Part shown: positions 22,029 through 34,383 of the stretch, piece after piece
Layout of the letters: each line of letters begins with the position of its first letter
How positions within the stretch are numbered: the first letter of the stretch is position 1
Position numbers and translations under genes: made by a program
The notes under the pieces: generated by a model
Told to the model about the DNA's origin: nothing
The model's database searches: none
The model's input: the letters and a program-made list of their open reading frames with translations, nothing else
Assembly: GCA_951799445.1 (NCBI GenBank)
Contig: OX637287.1
Span: 38,159,724-38,223,723, forward strand
Reading direction: 5' to 3'
DNA length: 64,000 bases
From: Pseudisothecium myosuroides
Lineage: Eukaryota > Streptophyta > Bryopsida > Hypnales > Lembophyllaceae

Positions 22029-23435
22029 ATATACAATAGTATTAGTATTGATAATTGCATATCTGCAGAATGCTCAGTACACAAACATCTTTAGTATTAT
22101 AAAATTCACACCCTTAGGTTAAAACCGTTAGGTTGCGAAAACAATCAATGTATAGTAAAAACTGAACAGCTTAGGAACTGAACAGCCTTATTTGACATAT
22201 GTGAGTTACATCGTGAGAAACATCGTGAAATAATTCATATAATGTATCAAATTTCAAACATATCTCATATTCCCCAATCAAATGCACATTTTCCAGTAGC
22301 AACACTTACACTTTAGGAATTTTCATTGTCTCATGCGCATAAAAGAAGAAAAAAAGAACCATTCCTAAACTAATCGGCCTCTCAAACCGCCAATTACCAG
22401 ATCAGACAAGTCCACTAGCAATCAAGGCTTAATTTACTAGATCAGACAAGTCCACCAGCAATCAAGGTAGCCTCAATAATTAGAGTTGGGCCCCAGAACA
22501 AGAGACCAGGTCCTCCATCCCTGAGAATGAGCTCACCAGCACACCATTTGTCACTCAAACTTAAACAACATTATTTTGTTTACGAATATGTTACGGATAT
22601 GTACACAGTATGTAGATATTACTCAAATAATCCGTGAATGTGTAATCATCGTAACATATCCGTAAACATCATGACCTCAATATAAAAATTATAAATATCC
22701 CATTGTCCATCATTCTATAAGGCCACCTCCAGATTGATAGACGACCCACTTTGTTCTTATACTCTTGTGGCACGTCTACAAAACAGAGTCCCAATGGACT
22801 CAATTCCGGGGCTCTATTCGAGAATCGCAACATCTAAAAGGAACCAGTGCAGTGGCGACCTTACATCGTGATAAGAAGAACTGTGCAGTGGCGACCGAAT
22901 ACTAGCAGCACGAACTAAATAAGTCACCATTTCAAGTCAATGCCACAGAATTAAACGGAAGCCTACATGAGGTCCACATGGTGAGCGAGCAGTTAAGAGA
23001 GACCCATGAGGACGAGTGGGTTGTTCGATCGTGCACTGCGCTGCGAGGGGCAATTCATCAACAGTGAGCACGGATTTGGTGTGAGGGCTGCTACCATGAA
23101 TGACAAGGCGAGCACCAGCCCGCCACCAAAAAATCTACAAAACAAAACTACCTTTCACTACAACAGTTATATGTCCCCAGCACATATATAAATCTAAATT
23201 AAGTATTTGACAATGGGGGCATTAAGCTTAATCTTTGTCAGCTTGTCTGGACTACTGTATCACTCTTCCTATTTGACATTGAAAACTTGAATTGATCATG
23301 TCCTTGGGGTGGCTAAATCATTATACAAAGAGGAGGTTAGTTTTGGGGGCTTACATCGTCATTTGCATCGAAACTCAGTGGACCTGGCTACCAATTCTTT
23401 GCTGACAGCATGTGCAAATTGATTTCACTCATCTT
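22029..23435. other. Spacer with small tandem duplication
   Basis: CCAGATCAGACAAGTCCA and its 43 bp unit occur twice at 22397-22470. CAGTGGCGACC occurs twice near 22853 and 22885. No frame or domain supported. Confidence 0.45.
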
Positions 23436-24329
23436 AATTTTTCTCTCAAGCATTCGATCACTTCTCTCACAGGGAAACTTCTTTGCATAGGAAACCCTAA
23501 ACCCGTGACAAAGCCAAAGCTTCGCCGTGACGGCCAGCTGTGCCGGTTCAACACCTCAAATGCGGAGAAGGTTCCCGTCGCAGAAAGCCCCTACGCACTT
23601 CCCCAATACTTCCGATCAAGGCACGAGAACGTGGCCCGCCTAACAATAGAGTGTTGTCGGGGTATTCCAACCCAGTACGTGCCATTGTCCGCCCCCACCA
23701 TCTTCCAAGTTCAATACCTCGCCAGTTACTTTGCCGCGTGCGAGCCGTGCCAGGACGCCGAGGACGTCCAAGTGGCACTCCACACCAAGCCAGGATTGGA
23801 GCATCTCCATCACCCTGAATTTCACCCGCTCTTCTACCGATACCCAAGTCTGCAACAAAGAACGAGGGGAGCACGGATTCTAAACGCCACCTTCTTCACC
23901 AACAAAGACTCATGGTCCCGACATAGCGGGGCCATCGAGTACATCGAGGAGGAGCAAGCCCTGTATTTCTTCGAGTATCGATCCACTATAGAAGAAGTCC
24001 AAAGCATTGTACAACGACGCCGTAACAATCGTACAGGGGACAACGAAGTTGTGGAGTTCTAGCATGCAACAGGCTCCCGGCCACCGTATCCAATGAGGAA
24101 ACGTTGGAGCTCGCTAGGTGCCTGTGCAGTGGGACTATATGGACTATGCGTCCAAACCTTTGGAGCAGGGGGCGACTTCTTTAGCCCCCTAGAGCTAGAG
24201 GAGGTCGAGACCCTAAAAGAAGAAGGAGGAACCGATTTAGTCTCCATCACATGAGATATTTTCATCGAAGATGTGTATCGCCTCGAAATAGAAGGCACCC
24301 AGGATCCTCGCTATGATCCCATCCTCTAG
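23436..24329 (+). pseudogene. Decayed ORF with two internal stops, unknown
   Basis: After a possible acceptor (CTCTCACAG at 23472-23480) one frame runs to 24329: GNPKPVTKPKLRRDG, ESPYALPQYFRSRHEN, FFTNKDSWSRHSGAIEY, then TAG at 24060, then MRKRWSSLGACAVGLYG and GAGGDFFSPLELEEVE, then a TGA near 24252, then DIFIEDVYRLEIEGT, QDPRYDPIL and a final TAG. The frame is GC-rich and keeps protein-like composition across both stops, so they look like point mutations. The first part has no in-frame ATG. The final TAG is the outer edge of the 24327 foldback. Confidence 0.4.
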
Positions 24330-24842
24330 GAAGTTAGAATTTCACCATCACTCTGATCATTGCAGTTAGTTTGCGAGTCACTACACACATTTCTAGTTAT
24401 TCGATGTCATCCACGACACTTAAGAAACGTTAGCAAAAAAGATCCATTGCTTAGAAGGCACAGTGGACAGTGCTCACAACACCCCCATACAGTAGAAAAG
24501 TGGATAAAGGCATGGAACCTGGTCGCTGTTCGCTTTATTACCAAGGGTGGGTAATCTAGCGTCCACAGTTTTGGTGAGTCTCCCGGCAGACGCACCAAAA
24601 CTGTGAGCGCTAGATTACCCACCCTTGGTAATAAAGCGAACACCGACCAGATTCTATGCCTTTATCCACTTTTTTAATATATGGGGGTGTTGTGAGTGCG
24701 GTCCACTGTGCCTTCCAAGCAATGGATCTTTTTTGCTAACGTTTCCTAAGTGTCGTGGATGACAGCGAATAACTAGAAATGCATGTAGTGACTCGCAAAC
24801 TAACTGCAATGATCAGAGTGATGGTGAAATTCTAACTTCCTA
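24327..24842. repeat. 516 bp near-perfect foldback (inverted repeat)
   Basis: Arms 24327-24576 and 24593-24842 are reverse complements with few mismatches, around a 16 bp centre that itself pairs GTCT with AGAC. The centre of symmetry is at 24584.5 and the ends line up exactly (TAGGAAGTTAGAA and TTCTAACTTCCTA). It would fold into a hairpin of about 250 bp. The low divergence implies a young repeat. It may be a foldback transposon or an inverted duplication that could give rise to small RNAs. Open frames in it are mirror-image artefacts. Confidence 0.92.
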
Positions 24843-26440
24843 ACCATCTATCCTATGTCGAGGGTAGACTGGGTAGTTGGCATCATTTCTAACGTCCCTA
24901 ACTACGTGAAAAGGGGAGCCCCTATGTTCCTTCCTTGAACCCCTAAGACTAAATTGGGTTTTTTAAGCTCCACCTAGAAGTTCTACTTTAAAAAGCTACC
25001 CCTAAAGTTTCAACTCTTACTCTAATTTCCAACTTCTAAATGTAACTCTAGATTTTGTTCCTTTAACTTGGTTCTAAATATTAACTACCAACTTTTGCTC
25101 TATGTTTTAACTTTTAACTCTAAGTTTTTACTCCTAATTTAACTCTAACATTTACCCTTGAATTTTACCTCTATGTTTTAATTTTTAACTCTAAGTTTTT
25201 ACTCCTCTATTTTATTCTAAATTTACCCTTCTAAATTTAACTCTACGGTTTGACTTTGTTTTGACTTTTGACTCTAAGTTTTTACTCCTAAACTAACTCT
25301 AAAAGTTAACCACTACCTCTAACTTTTAACTTCTACTTTTAGCTTTTCACTCTAATTTTTTACTTCCCAATTAACTCTAAAATTTAACCTTTAAATTTAA
25401 TCTTAACTTTTGACTTTTGACTTTTGACTTTCTATGTCCAAATTTAATCCTATCGTTTTAATCCTAGATTAACTCTAAATGTTATCCTCCTAAATTTAAT
25501 TCCAACTTTTAGCTCTAGGGTTTAACTTCTAAACTTACTTCCACAATCTACTCTAAGTTTTGACTTCTAATTTTAACTCTATTTCTAACTCAAAAATCTA
25601 CTTCATAAGTTGATTTCAAACTCTACTTTTTACTTCCCAAAGTTAACTCTAACTTTGTGCTTCCCAAAGTTAATTCTAAATTTTGACTTTAGAATTTAAC
25701 TTTTCTAATCAAAATCTTGATTTAACTCTAGTTTTTTAACCGTTAATTGATCCCTAATTTTAATCCTAAATTCTCCTTCTAATCTAATCCTAAATTCCGT
25801 CCATTGTTCCTTGTGGATCAAATTTAATCAAAATTCCTCCGTTCTACCCCCTACCACTTAATTTAGCCAAACACGGTCGATTTAAAGCCAAATCCTAAGT
25901 GTAATATGTTTTTGGAAACCTCTATCCTTAATCTATAACTTTTTGAATCTAAACTTCTAATTTGCACTAATCTCGGATGCTAATCACGCTCTAAGGGCTG
26001 ATTAGGAAAATAAATGCTAATTAGGGAGAAACATCAAAGATTAAATCAAAAACTCACCTCTTCACTACCGGTTTCGGAAATAACTTCGTCCACGTCCACG
26101 TATACATCCTCACGCTCCATGGTAGTCTTTGGTTTTGTTTTGAATTTTTTCCGAGCTCACCGCTTATTTAGAAAATATTACAATTTTTGATGATCTAAAC
26201 TCCTTTTTTCCTCTTCTCCCTTCTTTTTTTTCTTCCCCTTTCCTTCTACACTAGTACTATTCCACCTAAGCTTTTATGAGTCTTACACTATGGTCTCAAA
26301 CTTCAAGGAGGTTTTAAGATGTCAACTATCCTCTTACACAATTTTGCCTTTGTGTCATCCTAATCCTCCTCTCAACGGTCACCACAAATTTCCAAGATTT
26401 CTTTTTAAAGCCTACCTAGCCTAAGCCTAGGTCACTATTT
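24843..26440. repeat. G-poor degenerate repeat tract and spacer
   Basis: From about 24960 to 25860 the plus strand is made of loosely repeated phrases such as AACTCTAAGTTTTTACTCC and AACTTTTAACTCTAA, with very few G residues. It looks like an old, drifted short-unit array. From 26060 to 26440 the sequence is pyrimidine-rich without a coding frame. Confidence 0.6.
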
Positions 26441-26847
26441 ATCGTCTCTCACTTTCCCTTGCCTACTTCTTCTCCTCCTTTCTTAATCTCCTTCCATTGT
26501 GTGTAGGTGTGAGTGGTGAGAGGAAACAATTTTGTGTGCAGGTACGGTGGTGCTCCGCTCTCTTCTTCCTCCTCCCTTTTGTATTTTTTGGTCCTAATCC
26601 TACTTCCCCCCCACTTAGAACTAGATTAGTCCAACATTTTTTTGGTTTGCTTTGTCTTTGTTTGTGTTTTGGTTTGGGAAAACCAAAAATCAAAAAAAAA
26701 AAAAGAGAATAAAAAAAACCCGGGGAGGAGCCCGAGTGGCCCCAGCCGCCCCTGCTGTACCGAGAGCCTGCTGGCCTTCCCGGCTGGCTGGCTGGGGGGG
26801 TCGGCAACAATTTAATTAATTACTAATTTTTTTTAATTAATTTTTGT

Positions 26848-27052
26848 ACGCTGGTTCTAATGTTAGCTGGCTGTATGTTGTTCTGATGTTGGTTGGGTTG
26901 TATGCTGGTTCTGATGTTGGCTGGGCTGTATGTTGGTTCTGAAAAAAAACTGGATTTTTGCTAAGGCTAATTTGAGACTGGATTTTTGCTAAAGCTAAAA
27001 AGACTGGATTTTTGCTAAGGCTAAAAAAAGACTGGATTTTTGGCTAAGGCTA
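26848..27052 (+). repeat. Two short tandem arrays in copy 1
   Basis: GGTTCTGATGTTGGCTGGG with a TGTATG tail occurs about four times at 26848-26942, and ACTGGATTTTTGCTAAGGC about four times at 26949-27052, each with small changes. Confidence 0.8.
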
Positions 27053-27399
27053 GGGGGAAATAAAACTTCGGAGGTACTAAACTCACTAAGACCTTGGGAG
27101 ACAACTAAATTAAATAAAACTTTGGGAGACAACTACACTAAATAAATGCAAAGGAACCTACATATCTTGAAAGCTAAACTCTGGAGGTTTCCACAAAGGT
27201 CTTGAAAACTAAACTTTGGAACTAAACACGGGGGAGGTGCAAAGCTTCGCTGTTAAATTGGTTTTAACACCAACTTTAGAACTTCTTGACACCCCGGGGG
27301 TTCAAAGCTCCGCCGTCTACACTTTTAATACATGCTTTAGGACTTCAACTTTGTCACTAGCTCAAAGCTTCGCTGTTTCCAAGGGGGGTCCACACAGTG

Positions 27400-27610
27400 A
27401 GAGAGACTTTAGAAGAGGGAAAAAACTAAACTTTAAACAAAAACACACACGAGTTCAAAGCTTCGCCGTCCCGGTGGGGGGTCCACTCAACAAGGAGAAG
27501 ATTAGAAGAGGGATTGGGATGAACTTAGAAAACATGCACAAGGAGGTTCAAAGCTTCGCCGTCCCGGACGGGGGTCCACTCAACAAGGAGAAGGTTAGAA
27601 GAGGGTGTAA
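27400..27610 (+). repeat. 93 bp tandem unit with CAAAGCTTCGCCGTC
   Basis: The unit containing GTTCAAAGCTTCGCCGTC, a GGGGGTCCACTCAACAAGG stretch and TTAGAAGAGGG occurs at 27452 and 27545; a diverged version starts near 27359. Looser relatives of the core motif lie at 27239, 27302, 30809, 30861 and 30911. Confidence 0.8.
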
Positions 27611-29340
27611 TAAAAACACAAAGAGAAAACACACGAGTTAGACCACATGGCAACCAAAGCTTACACGCTAAAGGCCCCCCAAAGTGGCATCGCCAAGGTA
27701 CGATGGGGGGTGACTTTAGGATTAGTGCAAGATACCAAAAGACTTTTAAAACTTTACAAGTTAGACCACAACACATACAAGAGAGAGAGAGAGGCTCTCC
27801 ACTTACAACAAGGTATCAAAACTTGACAAAAGAGTACACAAAGCAAGGTAGAAGGACCCCCAAGAACCTTCAAAGCTTGAAAATAAGCAACAATGGAGCC
27901 AAAAGTGCTCCAAAAACATCGTAGAGGTTTTTGGCTTCAAACGCCAAAATATCCAAAATAACTTGGACCCACGGACCCAAAACAAGAATTGGGGGTGTTC
28001 TAGAGAGAGAAATGGGGCCTTAAATAGGTTTCCAAGGGCTCACCCCTCCCTCTAGAGTTCTAAGGTAACCTTATCAACTTGGATTTTCATCCTCATCCTC
28101 AAAGATTTTCATCCTAATCCCTAAAAATCTACTTCTACCATCTATGTTGGACCAACATCCTAACTTTTGGAGATTAGCTCCAATCGCCGAACGGATTGTG
28201 TCGTTGGATCCAAATCGCCGTGTTTAGTCCTGAATCCCTCTACCCCCCGTACCGAGGCCAAAAACCCATCGTAGGCTAATTTAGTTTAAAAACCAAATCG
28301 TGGTAAAATCCTAGATCTTGGGGGTCTCTTCTTTTGAGAAATGTGAATAGCCTAGGGTCTCCGGTAGGTGCGAGAGAGTTGGGAAGGACTTTTGGTTGAC
28401 TTCGTTTTGCTATCGTATGGTCCCGGAATGCCGGTCAACGTGGCGGGGACCCCGCCACGTGGTTAATTCCCGAGGAATCTCGCCGGTTCGGGTACTTGCC
28501 GCTATTTGAATGTCGCGAAACTTCACGGAGCGCATTATTAATATAAAACAAGCTAGTCTAATTTTTAGTGAGATTTTATTGTAACCCGGGTAATTTCCAT
28601 GAAATTCCCGTTGGAGGTTAGGATGGTTGACCACCCGGAGAAGGTTCTTCTACAAATCGAAAGATGCCGGGATTTTTCACGTGACCTCTCAAGGAGTCGC
28701 ATGAAGGACATGCAGGTGCGTTTCCGTACCTGGCACGATTGGTCAATGGAGATCAAACTGGCCATCTCCTTGAATTAGCGACTGTGCGGGAATCTTCTGC
28801 AGGTAGAGGAATCTTGGCGAATCGATTTTGCCGTTGGACTCCTGGCATGCGATTCACCCTAGAACACCATCCTTGGGCTGTAGATTCCTCCACGGGCCGG
28901 TTTTGCATTAGTGGCTCCTGCACGCTAACAATCGGGATTTTTGGGAATTCATCGATCTAATGGGGAATTCTAAATCTTACTCTAGGACCCGACCTAGTGG
29001 CCTTGCTGTGGATCCCTCGGACCGACCTAGCCATGAATTGCCACATTCATGGTGGGAATTAGCCCTTTTGGAGCTATGTGACTCAAATCCTCCAAATCTA
29101 ATCCTTTTGTTTTTTCTTTACTATTTTTAGGCCAGGTTTGGGGGGATTCTAAATAAAAACACAAATCTAGACCAAATACTATCGTGGGTATGATACAACC
29201 CTATTTTGGTTCTACATTCTTTTTATGGGTTTCTGTATACTTTTATCAACTTTAAATTGCTAATTTCCAAAAAAATAATTCTACAAGTCCCAAGTGACAA
29301 ATTGGAAGCTCACAGGCGCCTATATGGACTGGCGCCCGAA

Positions 29341-29979
29341 AAGAGTCTGATTTGGCAGGAATACTTATTGAACGCATTTAAGAAATATTTTGGAGAACCA
29401 AAGTACAAAAACGTACTAAATGTACTATTGGTATCATGAGGACGTAATGGGGCGTCCCCAAAAATATAACGAAAAATTAAGTTTTTTGTTAATTCTACCT
29501 GCCGCCATCTAGAATCTCCAATCCGATTAGAAAAAGCTTAATTTTTCAAGTAGATATCCGTTGCAAATCAAAACTAACTTATTTCTAAGATATTTGCGGA
29601 ATGTGAGCTGTAAACATAAAATTTAAAGAAGATTCTAAGGCACGGCCCCTCCTCTCAGAGGCACAAAAGAAATCAGTACTTGAACTTTGCATGACCAAGA
29701 AATTTGTACTTTTCTCTGAAATAGTACACTGTTACATTTTACAAGTAATCCCAAAAGTACAAATTTCTCCCATTCAACTTGATTCTATAAAAAGGGGGCT
29801 GTGCATACATGATCTTGACTTATCTAATGTCTAGAAAACCAAAAAAAATTTAGAGAAAAGAACTTCTAAGTTCCACTAATAACAAGCACAAAGTCATGTT
29901 GTCCTGAAAAATGGCTTTGTGACCTGAAAAAGTACATGGTCTAGTATACTTATACCCTCCTATTCATCTTCTCTCCTAA
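29341..29979. other. Spacer between the two long repeats
   Basis: AT-rich; the frame SDKLEAHRRLYGLAPEK, IWQEYLLNAFKKYFGEP spills into its first 100 bp and ends TGA at 29437-29439. It is protein-like in composition but has no start codon or splice support. Confidence 0.35.
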
Positions 29980-32640
29980 TAAATTCCTTCTCTTGGTGTC
30001 TTCTTCATATGTTGTGTTGTGGTGCTTGGATGTGTGGAGTTTGGTGTGAGTGTTGGAGGGATGATTGGAGTGGTGTGCATGTAGGTGGCGTAAGTGAGGA
30101 TTGAATTCTAGATTCCTTCCAACTCCTCTTTAGCTCTACTTACTTTGGTTTGACCTATTTCTACTTGATTCTACCTACTCTTCCTAATTTGCTTGGCCTA
30201 TGCTACTTCTACCTTTTTTTTTTATCTAATGTTTTTTTTTAAATTTTCCCCTAACCCTAGTCTACTTAAGTTTTAGCCCTTAGTATTTTGTTTTGTTGTT
30301 TTGTTTTTTTTAGATTAGAGATAATAAAAAAAATTAAAAAAAAAGAGTTGCTGGCCTGGGTGGCTGGCCCCGACTACTGGCTCCCTGGTGGGCTGGCTCT
30401 GACTGCTGCTCCCAGGTAGGCTCGCTACGACAGCTGGCTCCCGGTGAGCTGGCTCCGGTGGGCGGGCTCCCGGTGGGCTAGCTCCTTGGGCTACTGGGCT
30501 TGGGCCTTCCCTGAGTTTGATTGCCGGGGTTGGAAGGGATTTTTTGAGAGAGGAGATAATAATCTTTCCTTAAGAGAGCAAAAAATAATAAAACAAGAAG
30601 GAGGAAGGGAAAGGGTTTTTTCCCTACTAGGAGGCTAAATACATTGATATTATGAACAATGATGCTTTGTGGACCCCTCAGGCCAACATGCATCCACTCA
30701 TGACCCTATTTCGAACCTAACTACAGTCTTAATTTTGGATACTAAACTTCGGTAGTCTCCAAACTCCTTTTGGAAACTAAACTTTGGATTTTTAAACCCA
30801 AAGAGGTTCAAAGCTTTGTCGTCTGAGGAGGTGGGGGTAACTGACTACTGGCAGGAGGTTCGAAGCTTCGCCATTTGGTGACAAAACTAGAGAACCTTGC
30901 AGCTAAGAGGGCCAAAGCTTCGCCGTTTGGTGACAAAAACTAGAGGAATAAAATAAACAAGGACATACATCACCGCATTAGCACTATGTGACTCACGCTA
31001 AGACACTAGAGGTCCCCCTAAGTGGCATCGCCAAGGTACGAAGGGGGGGTTCCCTAGGATTAATACACAAAAATGAACCACTGTAACGAGTACCAAGGAT
31101 GACTTCACGAATTTGCACAAGTGTTTCTCTCTTCAACAGACAACAAGAGAGTAGCTTTGAAAGCTTGAAATAACAACAACAACAACGGGGCAACAAAAGG
31201 CCCTAAAAACACCGCTAGGATTTTTGGCTGAAATGCTAAAATATCCAACATTACGTGGACCTAACGGACCCCAAAACAAACATGGGGGGTGGCTTTGGAG
31301 AGAAATGAGGGCCCTTTTATAGGTTTCCCAAGGCCCTCACCGGCTCACCTCCCCTCTTTTAACCTAGGTAATCCTATCTTTCCGGATTTTCATCTTTATC
31401 TTTTAAGATTTTCACCTATTTGGGGGTTTACGCTGGTCCAAAATTATAACTATTGGAGATCAACTCCAAATCAAAAACCAATTGCGTCATTGACTTCAGA
31501 AGGCCATTTCTAGTCTTGGAGCCCTCTTACCCCCTATTCCAACACCAAAATCCCACTGTAAACTATCGTCAATTGGAGTCAGTAAAAGAGGTAAAAATCT
31601 ACTTTTTGGAAGTTATCTTTTCTGACAAAGGTGACTAGCCAGGGTGGTCTGGGAGGTCTTAGGGAGTAAGAAAAGACCCTTCGTTGACTTCGTTCCAACT
31701 TCGTGTGCTCCCGGGACGCCGGTCAACTCCACGTAAATCCCGCCACATGGATAATTCAAAGGAATATCGGTGATTCAGCCATCTCCCGCTATCGAAACAC
31801 CATGAAACTTGTCGAGGCGTGTTATTAGCATAAAGGAAGCTAAATTAATTTTTAGTGAGATTTTACCGCCACCTGGGTAATTATCGTAAATTTCCCATCG
31901 TGGTTTTAGGCGGTTGACCGTCCGGAAAGAGTACTTCTTCAATCCAGAAAATTACGAAACTTCTTGGGGAACCTCTCATGGAGTTTCCCAAGAGATGTGC
32001 AAGTTCACGTCTTGATCTTGCATGTCTTGCTACGGAGGGTAAAAAGACACCTCTGTTGGTTTACCGGCAGTCAGGGAATCTTCTACATACGGAGGAATCT
32101 TGGCGGATGGATTTCGCTTTTGACTTTCCGGTATGGTTTTGACCCAAGATCACAATCCAGTGATTGTAGATTCCTCCACTGGCCCGTCTCGAGAAAGTGA
32201 CACCTGCATATTACCAATTGGGATTTCTACTATTTGTTGATGGGATGGGGAAACTGAAACCTCTCTTGGGGAATCTATCTAAGAATCTCCCTAGACTTCG
32301 CTTAGACCAATTTAGCCAAGCATGGTCATATGCACAGTGATTTTTAGGCTATTTTGGGTAACAACCCTCAAACCTGCTGGTTCCCACTACTTCTGTAATT
32401 CTAACCTATTTACAAGTGGATTTTAGGGCTATTCTAAGAAAAAAAGGCTATTTAGGACCAAAGGGCATATTGGTATGTAACATGCCCATTCTGGTTTTAC
32501 ACTCTTTTTAGGGCTTTTTGTATATAATTACAACTTAAATTGCAAAATTTAGAAAAAAAGAAAACTATGAGTCCCAAGTGACGAATTGAGAACTCACAAG
32601 CTCACACATGGCAGCGCTGATCAACGATGACGGTGCCTAG
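29980..32640 (+). repeat. Long interspersed repeat, copy 2
   Basis: Second copy of the 26440 repeat. Landmarks: CTGGCTCCCTGGTGGGCTGG (30387), CAAAGCTTCGCCGTT (30911), AAGTGGCATCGCCAAGGTAC (31019), GGATTTTTGGCTGAAATGC (31218), CGCCGGTCAACTCC (31717), TTTTTAGTGAGATTTTACC (31850), GTCCCAAGTGACGAATTG (32571). Many indels separate the copies. It ends near the start of the next gene-like region. Confidence 0.65.
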
Positions 32641-32795
32641 CCATTTTGGGTGTCGCCAGGTAGGTCCTTTGTTGTTATATTTTCCGAACCTGCTTCGGAT
32701 GGGCTTGGTTTTGCTTGTCGTCTCCTTTCCCTTTTTGTGTTGGTGTCTTAGCTCAGTTGCAGGGAGAGTCGAATTGTTGAAGCCTCAATAGAACA

Positions 32796-33657
32796 ATGTC
32801 GACGGAAAATGATGAACTTGGATCTTAGCGGTGGGACTTTCACCCTACTCGCATCCCTAGTCGTGCTGCTCAAGCGCCTCCAACTCATGCAGCCTGGAAT
32901 CCTCCAGCGTCGAGACCATCGCAACCTCCAACTGGTGCGGCCGCAAATCAAGGTCCTTCGAGACCTTCTCAGCCTCCAAGTGCAGCGGCCGAAAATCAAG
33001 GTCCTTCGAGACCTTCTCAGCCTCAAAGCCATGGTAATTATATTTTCTTTTCTATTCTAGTGCTGCATGGTTATCTTTGTCTTCATGTTTTCGTGCAGCC
33101 CCACCACTCCTTGCTGGCTTCACTTCTTTAAAGACAATTTTGCGGTACGCGGCCTTTCTACAGTAGCTTCGTGACATGACCGTCCCAACAGGACCATGAG
33201 GTGGTAATGAAAACCAAGGGCTCCTTCATTTGTCGCATGCCTTCCTTGTTAGTTTTATTCAGCTTGCGATGACAACTTTCAGAGAAGAAGTTAGACCTTG
33301 TGTACACTAAAGCAGTCCAGAGATGCCATGGTTTCGTCTACAAATCAAAAAGCTTCGACGATCCTTCTTTGTGCTCGGAGAAACTTAACAAAGATGCAAC
33401 CTTCTTCAGGGGAAAAACACATGCCGGTCTGGTATGCGTCTGTTTTCTTTGTGTCGTGTCAGTGTTCTTAATTTTTAAGTTGTTTCCATAGTTCATTAGA
33501 AAGAATTACATTTAGGGTTTCTGTGAACGAATCATCCTTTTTTTTGTAATCATCTCTAAATTGTGAATTGCTGTCAGTTGACAAAGCGGGACATCTACTG
33601 TGATGATGTCATCGCAACACCCTGTTTCATCTGTGTGATCTTGGGACAAGAATACTC
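32796..33657 (+). pseudogene. Multi-exon gene relic with Pro-rich repeats
   Basis: An ATG at 32796 reads STENDELGS then TAG, after which the same frame gives a Pro/Ala/Ser-rich protein (FHPTRIPSRAAQAPP, then a 48 bp repeat encoding GPSRPSQPP twice) up to a donor GGTAATTA at 33034. Later exon-like pieces are 33099-33143 (PPLLAGFTSLKTIL), about 33286-33431 (KAVQRCHGFVYKSKSFDD, LNKDATFFRGKTHAGL, donor GTATGC) and 33580-33657 (RDIYCDDVIATPCFICV, donor GTACAA). The last two join in phase; the others could not all be joined. The early stop points to decay or a wrong start. Function unknown. Confidence 0.35.
32925..33020 (+). repeat. 48 bp in-frame tandem repeat
   Basis: Two adjacent 48 bp units (32925-32972, 32973-33020) share AATCAAGGTCCTTCGAGACC and encode 16-residue Pro/Ala repeats. 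Confidence 0.85.
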
Positions 33658-34383
33658 GGTACAAGATTCCTTCATTAATTTCTATGGTTTCTTACCTCAT
33701 GGTAGCCGATATTGCAGTGTTGTGGACGCTATTCATGCAGCTCATATTCATTAAATCGCCGTTTCAGTCCTGATGGTCGAAGACAAAATCACTACAAGAG
33801 ACAAGTTCGGAATATAGCTTCTATCTCGATTGCACGTCATATTGTGGATTTTTTTTTTTGTGGTCGTGATTTCCGAGCTGAAGATATTTTTTTGATGCTC
33901 GTGAAAATTGGCTTAGTAAAGGTTTTTATGGGGTTTACCGAATTGGAAGTGAGCTAAGGTGATTAGGACTTTGCTTGAAGAGGCCAGAGTGACGCTCAGA
34001 TTTTTATCATGTATATGATTTCTAGCTTTGTTTCTAGATTTATTTATTAATCGAATTCAATCTAATTCAACTTAGTAGTGTGAAACTAACTAAACTTTTG
34101 AGGATGAAGAAACCTAGGAAGTATGGTGAATAACAAAGAATCGATCCTCTTGAATATCTCCTCCTTTGATTCAATTTGCGTTTTATTTTAGTTCTAAACT
34201 TCTAATTGATATATTACTCGCAATCATCTGCCTTGCCACTTCATCATCTTATTCTTTATTAAAATATGGCTTCCACAAGTAGGAGATATTGAACAATACT
34301 TTGAGGGGCAGGATGGCAAACACGACAACGAGCATGGTGGTTCCTTTGACTTGTCAACATATTATAATTGCACCCTCTGACAG

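Larger units (their letters stand above)
26440..29340 (+). repeat. Long interspersed repeat, copy 1
   Basis: Collinear with copy 2 (29980-32640) at about two-thirds identity. Shared landmarks in order: a GC-rich GGCTGGCTGG tract (26740-26800), several CAAAGCTTCGCCGTC units (27239-27560), AAGTGGCATCGCCAAGGTAC (27679), TTTTTGGCT with GCCAAAATATCC (27930), GGTCAACG and CCACGTGG near 28440, TTTTTAGTGAGATTTTA (28562), and GTCCCAAGTGACAAATTGG at 29287. No transposase or polymerase frame. It could be a non-autonomous retroelement or two relics of one array; class unknown. A short frame past its end (29280-29439) reads SDKLEAHRRLYGLAPEK. Confidence 0.65.

Noticed and set aside
24360..24643. Overlapping open frames on both strands
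   Set aside because: They lie in the two arms of the foldback and mirror each other; there is no coding signal.
26463..26810. Overlapping ORFs at the start of long repeat 1
   Set aside because: Low-complexity composition (homopolymers, GGCTGG repeats) and not kept in copy 2.
27230..27610. CRISPR-like array (CAAAGCTTCGCCGT repeats)
   Set aside because: Spacing is irregular, intervening DNA is itself repeated, and the setting is a plant-type nuclear genome.
29320..29345. LTR primer-binding site (TGGCGCCCG)
   Set aside because: No matching second LTR, no complement to a specific tRNA end beyond a few bases, and copy 2 differs at this point.
32748..33032. Arg-rich minus-strand ORF (94 aa)
   Set aside because: It is the antisense of the Pro/Ala repeat exon; its Arg-rich makeup comes from that repeat.
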